64,000 nt of DNA from Littorina saxatilis (Eukaryota > Mollusca > Gastropoda > Littorinimorpha > Littorinidae): assembly GCF_037325665.1 (NCBI RefSeq), contig NC_090245.1:54128710-54192709 (forward strand), read 5' to 3'. The notes under the pieces were generated by a model. It saw only the letters and a program-made list of their open reading frames with translations, searched no databases and was not told where the DNA came from. The position numbers were made by a program, and so were the translations under genes. Position 1 is the first letter of the stretch. The number at the start of each line of letters is the position of its first letter. This document shows, piece after piece, positions 59,177 to 64,000 of this stretch.

Positions 59177-59420
59177 TCACGTGACGTGTTTGCCTTTAGT
59201 GCGTTTGTCCTTTTCCTGGTGTTGGTTGTGGTGGTTGTCCTGTTGGATATGACCGTGGACGTGAGCATGATTGTGGTGGTTGCCATGGGCACCGTTGCCA
59301 CCTGCAGGATGGCGTATCACCCTGTACTGGTAAGCTGCACAAAAGCACACTCATGTAGTGTCTAAACCTGAACCCACTAACGTTGGATGATTCTTTTACT
59401 AACTTACTAACAGATGGATG

Positions 59421-59452
<32 letters not shown>

Positions 59453-60564
59453 AACCAACCAACCAACCAACCAACCAACCAACCAACCAACCTACCAACC
59501 TACCTACCAATCAACGAGCGAGCAAGCAGACGGATGGACGGACGAAAAAACGAAGGAACGAACAAAGGAATAAAGGAACGAACGAACGAACTAACAAACT
59601 GACAAACTAATCTCATTTAATACATCTACAGTGTACATGAATGCGTCCACGCATCAATAGACCTTTACGAAGCAGATAAAAAGAGTCCTACGTTTGAGAT
59701 GAACCTTTCTAAACTCAAAAAAGTTTCGAACGAATACACAAAATCCAGGAATCATTACAATAATCTTCTCACAGATTCGAAACTGACCGTATCCAGTAAT
59801 TAAGGCAAAAATAATAGTGAGCTCTGTCAGCCAGGAACGAGCATTGTAAACCACTACGGCTCAAAGAATTCATCAACACATGAACAATTAAGAGTCATTG
59901 CTAACTCTACTCACCATATTTTTGAACATAAGGCCCCTCATTAAGATCGTACAACTCGTCAACAGTTTCGCGGCGTTGACGCAGGCGTCGACAGCAAGCG
60001 GCTCCAACCACCAGCACCACCGCTGCTCCCAGCACCGACGCCAGCACACCCCAGTTCTCTCCCTGGAACGGCCAGGTATCTGTCAAGGAGTAAAGACACA
60101 GATGATGACTGTATAACAAAGTACATGGGTTATTCTCCAGAGCTGTGTACGAGTGGAAACCATGTTAAGAAGTTGATTTTAACCATACCATTTGATTTCT
60201 TTAATAAATACTGGTTTCAAAAAAGAGTGAGAGAGTGGGACGGACGGAAAGACAGACCAACAGACAGACCAACAGGATGACAGATAGACAGACAGGTACC
60301 ATCGCAGTGTGCTGAGCTGTTCTTGGCTTCATCACTCTGGTCTTTGCAGTTGTTAACGCCATCACACATGAGTGACCTCGGGATACAATCTCCACTCTCA
60401 CACTGGTACCACGTGCAGCCACGATCTGTATCTGGAACAAGAGCAACATACGCATGATTGATTTCAAAGAATACAACAGGCCAGTTGTGGTCCATCAGCA
60501 GAAGAGCTTTTACTTGTACTATTAAAGGTTACACACAAAAAACACACACACAAAACAAAGAAGC

Positions 60565-60615
<51 letters not shown>

Positions 60616-60651
60616 ACGTACGCACGCACGCACGCACGCACGCACACACAT

Positions 60652-60690
<39 letters not shown>

Positions 60691-61219
60691 AAAACAACCA
60701 AACTGTGTTTACACAGTGCAAAAACACGTTCTTGTTATGTGCCACACGCCTCACGTTGAATTTTTAGCAATTCACGCATTTGAAAGGGGTATTTGTGGTA
60801 TTGTTGAGGAAAAAGGTACATTTGCCGGATATGGGGGGGGGGGGGGGGGTCGGTAGGTGGGTTTGGGGCGGGATGGTTTCCGGAACAAAGGAACCCTCCT
60901 TCAGATCCAGCCCTGATATGAGTACCCAGTCAAACTGAAGCCGAATATTGTAGCGGGAACTTTATTTTGACCGAAATCACTGTCAAATTCAATCAAAGCC
61001 GACTGACTGGTGATTCCTTTTGGGGGGTGATTTTGAAATAACTACAGGTAAATAATTGGCAACATGCGACCTCTATTTTGTGTACTTACTTGCATTTCTA
61101 GCTGTCAGGACAAGGTTAAAGTTGTAATCAGAGGCGTTTCTATAGTGCAGGCGGACCGTGATCACAGTGGCGTTCAGTCGTACCACTCCTGGGTCCCTGG
61201 TGGCGCACCCCATCTCTAA
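59177..61219 (-). CDS. CUB-LDLa-transmembrane receptor with His-rich cytoplasmic tail, 3' four exons
   Basis: Exons 61219-61090, 60431-60300, 60079-59915, 59334-59177; all joins are in phase and end in TGA (194 codons here). Exon 1 here encodes the end of a CUB domain ([19 protein letters not shown]). Exon 2 is an LDL-receptor class A module with its cysteines and the calcium-binding acidic end ([20 protein letters not shown], then CKDQSDE, then HC). Exon 3 has a transmembrane helix ([21 protein letters not shown]) stopped by RRLRQRR, then [16 protein letters not shown]. The last exon, seen only by phase-consistent splicing at GTGCAG, gives [13 protein letters not shown] and a tail rich in His, Asn and Gln. 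The CUB-LDLa-TM order recalls NETO and LRP12-like receptors that assist glutamate receptors or bind ligands at the cell surface. Upstream CUB exons are outside the window or not found. Confidence 0.7.
59411..59600. repeat. Tetranucleotide array in a receptor-gene intron
   Basis: Degenerate GAAC/GGAC and AACC units. It lies between the last two exons of the CUB-LDLa gene. The open frames reading 'TNQPTNQP' arise from it. Confidence 0.85.
60560..60690. repeat. (CA)n microsatellite with CGCA and CGTA interruptions
   Basis: Lies in the intron between the CUB and LDLa exons. Confidence 0.9.
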
Positions 61220-61481
61220 CTGAAACATGACGTTAGTTAGAATGACGTAACTGTAGCCATGATGACCACTCTAAGCAGTACTATACCACGATGAAAACGG
61301 CCACTCTGTGCGCCCTTAGAGAGAAACAATCAAAACAGGTAACATTCAACGAGGTGGGTGGAATTTATTAATGGGAATATGCTTGATGGGGTCAAACTGA
61401 ATCGCTTTTACCCGCCGTACCCGTAAGGATTGGGTTTTTTAAAATCGGTTTTGTTTTTAAATTCTGGATTTTGGAACGTTA

Positions 61482-62286
61482 GGCCAAATACAAATATATG
61501 TTGGTTTAGGGTAACGTGACAAAAAAAAGATAGGGTCCGTAGGTCGGCTTTATACCAAACAAGAAGAGCAAACGCTCGATCGAGTCACTTTCGCAGTTCT
61601 GAATATTATATGAGGCATCAGATGGACAGGAAGAAATTGCTATTCACAACACAATGAGTCACGTTCACATAAAATTTGAGCCCGGTCACTTTTATAGTTT
61701 CCGAGAAAAGCCCAACGTTAAGTTGTGTGTTGCCGAACAGAAAAGGCTAGTTATCTCCCTTGTTTTTCTGATAACGTTCGTAAAAGGCTACAGATGTAAA
61801 TACTTTGATGTAAAGAATAATCCTACAAAGTTTCAATCACATCCGATGAACTTTGTCAAAGATATAAAATGTCTAATTTTTCCTTTGACGCTGACCTGTG
61901 ACCTTGAAAAAGGTCAAAGGTCAACGAAACCATCGTTAAAGTGTAGAGGTCATTGGAGGTCACGACTAAACAAAATATGAGCCCGATCGCTTTGATAGTT
62001 TCCGAGAAAAGTCCAACGTTAAGGTGGTGTCTACGGACGGCCGGCCGGACGGCCGGCCGGACAGACTAACACTGACCGATTACATAGAATCACTTTTTCT
62101 CAAGTGACTCAAAAATTATTTTCATTTTTTAGTCGATTTTCAAGGAGATTTCTTCCCTTAGTTCGCAAAATGTGCCAAAAGTTGGTGGTTTTGTTTTAGA
62201 AATGAAAAATGAAAAAAAGTTTTAGGGTCGGAGGGAAAAAATAGGGTCGGTCGGGTTACTAAACCAACATATATTTTTATTTGGCC
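61482..62286. mobile_element. PIF/Harbinger-like MITE split by a family B element
   Basis: Ends GGCCAAATACAAATATATGT and its inverted counterpart (with one or two differences) are flanked by TTA (61479-61481, 62287-62289). Internal GGGTCGG-type words match the element at 31735-31954. The insertion at 61557-62115 separates the parts. Confidence 0.65.
61557..62115 (+). mobile_element. Hairpin-ended non-autonomous element, family B, second copy
   Basis: 559 bp, nearly identical to 30016-30586, shorter only by 12 bases in the GGCC-rich tandem array. It has the same 5' hairpin, DR1 site (61911-61923) and 3' hairpin. Inserted within a Harbinger-like MITE, so it is younger than that MITE. The 108-codon frame shared by both copies has no domain and is not a gene. 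Confidence 0.7.
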
Positions 62287-62289
62287 TTA

Positions 62290-64000
62290 GCAATCTGTCT
62301 GTTCTTTTTTTGTTTTTTTTCAACGGGGACTTTATCATGTGTTTCTTGTTCATTTTTGATACCGCATTTTCTGCCTTGCACTTTCTTGAAATCGTTTTCT
62401 GACAATTGGATTACCGAGACATTAGGAGCATTCATAATTATGTGCGTTGGTGTAGGTTTAGCTGCCGAACTTGACACAACTTTCCAACACCACAAAGGCC
62501 CCCTTGTGTAAGTGCTCTGTGATAATAAAAAAAATCAGGTCCATACAATCTCAGAAACCATTCTTATTTGCGCACAATTCCTCGAAACATTTTCCCAGTA
62601 CAACAGCCACTGTCAATACCACCACCACGCCACACAACCCAATCAAAGATCTTGTGTAGCATACAAGATCTTTGACCCAATGCAAGTTTCCAAAACAGAC
62701 GCCGACTACAGTCTAGACCTCGTGCTCTTGGCAGCTCGTTATCTGTCTGTTCCCAGTGCGACCGTTCCAAACTGTTCACACCCATTTACACTCCTCAGCG
62801 TCACGTAGGCAAGCAAAACAAAGAGGGGAACCACTTCTGGCTGATTGCATGGTCGTGACACATCTATTCCACTTCTGTCCCTAAAGCCGCCGCGCAATTG
62901 TCACCTTTCTCTCTGTCTCTTTTCGCGGTCAGGTGACTGTATCAAATGCCGGACAACTCCCAACAGGCTTTTTCTCAGAGTCTTTGCGTTGATTTTCCCC
63001 CTCCTTCTTTTTGTGTGGTTAGGAACAAGGCTGGTTCTAAAAACATCGGGGAATAACAATATCGTGGTGGGGAGAAAAAAAAACACACCAACGGCTGCGA
63101 GAAAGAAGATTGCTTTTACTTTGACAAGGTCGTTTGAAGGGGCGCAAATGATGTCTTACGTACCTGCATGCGAAACTAGATGACACGTCTTTCGTGATGC
63201 GTTGCGGAACGTTTGCTGAATAAAAACTAGTTATAATTTCGTGGTACATTATCGTTTTTGCTTCTGATAAAATATGGAATGTTCCGATATAAGAGCCCCT
63301 CAGCCATCTTTTAATTCGGATGCTGCTGTGTTCATTTAAATGTGAGATTGCCTCAAGGTTGAATTCTAAACTTGTAGTTATGACATGCAATGATTTAAAG
63401 GCATGCCTGTGCTTTTGATTTACAAAAGTTAAAACTTTAAAAAAAAAATCTGTTCTTCCTCACGTGTTTGAATCACATTTTTGTTGTTGTAAGTATCAAA
63501 CAAATGTCGCATCCATTTGAGAACAAGGAAAATAAAACGTAGTGGGCAAAAAACAAGCTAAACAAAGAGACCTCCAAAGATTCGTATCAAGAAGATTGCT
63601 TATATCATTGAAAATGATTGTCACCACTTTTTATTCTTTACTTTTCAGGTTAAGATTATGCGCAACACATTCGACCTCTTTCTCATCGTAAATCCGACAA
63701 TGTGGGGGAATGTAAAGACAAGGCTCCTGCAATGAACATAAAAAAGAACACAGGACAAAATAAATATCTCCAAACGATCAACTTTGACAAGTGATACAGA
63801 AAAAAATATAATGCAAGGGAAGATTGGCCGTCAATATTCCCAGTGATAAACGCTAGTTTTGTGTTCCACGATCCAATTTATCTGGAAATACATTTGCCCA
63901 GTAATGTGTCGAGGGAGCCGCAGCTTATCCTGTTCATCTAACACCAGATAATGCGACTTTCTCAAGAAAAGAGATGGCAAAATGTTCCAAAAACTTTGAT
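62290..64000. other. Upstream flank of the receptor gene, no exon recognised
   Basis: Short open frames only, none with CUB-like motifs. If the receptor gene continues, its earlier exons are beyond the window or are too small to see here. Confidence 0.4.

Noticed and set aside
59156-59365. Hydrophobic plus-strand frame resembling a membrane protein
   Set aside because: It is the antisense of a His/Asn/Gln-rich exon that splices in phase with the receptor gene. The Val/Leu-rich look follows from complementing CAC and AAC codons.

Overview
The window looks like nuclear DNA of a marine gastropod-like mollusc. It has intron-rich animal genes with GT-AG introns, very many (CA)n and (GA)n arrays, tRNA-derived and other SINEs, RNase H-bearing LINEs, and a dense crop of non-autonomous transposons with hairpin ends. 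The organism assignment is inferred from repeat style and protein similarity, not from a database match.

Four host genes can be supported. (1) The last coding exon of the replication licensing factor CDT1 (+, 1067-1224). (2) A chromodomain Y-like gene, CDYL (-, eight coding exons, 32873 down to 17179, 764 codons): chromodomain, long Lys/Ser-rich linker, C-terminal crotonase (enoyl-CoA hydratase-like) domain. (3) ECI2, enoyl-CoA delta-isomerase 2 (+, nine exons, 32943-39456, 389 aa): leader peptide, acyl-CoA-binding domain, crotonase domain and a catalase-type peroxisomal tail. (4) The 3' part of a CUB-LDLa-transmembrane receptor with a His-rich tail (-, 61219-59177). CDYL and ECI2 stand head to head with only 69 bp between their start codons, and three intron positions in their crotonase domains match in place and phase. 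They therefore look like a divergently transcribed paralogous pair sharing one promoter. Two orphan exon-like pieces (26869-26928 and 48616-48870) are weaker.

Layout: 1-8.3 kb holds a partial and a long DIRS-type retroelement fossil around the CDT1 exon and a LINE tail. 8.3-17.1 kb is intergenic with a Tigger relic, a SINE and hAT-like MITEs. 17.2-32.9 kb is CDYL, whose 8-kb first intron carries a 5.3-kb unclassified transposon stuffed with other insertions. 32.9-39.6 kb is ECI2 with MITEs in its introns. 39.7-54.6 kb is a repeat graveyard with a nearly intact 4.2-kb LINE, three copies of one hairpin-ended element, TTAA-flanked MITEs and a 52-bp minisatellite. 54.6-64 kb has a SINE-like repeat, large CA arrays, a 1.55-kb TTAA element, the CUB-LDLa gene and a Harbinger-like MITE split by a recent insertion.

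The most unusual points are the CDYL/ECI2 bidirectional pair and the finding that eight dispersed repeats of four sequence families share one terminal design: ACAAG, a small 5' hairpin, a subterminal inverted repeat, and a 3' hairpin made from that same repeat. This suggests one mobilising machinery, most likely Helentron-like.
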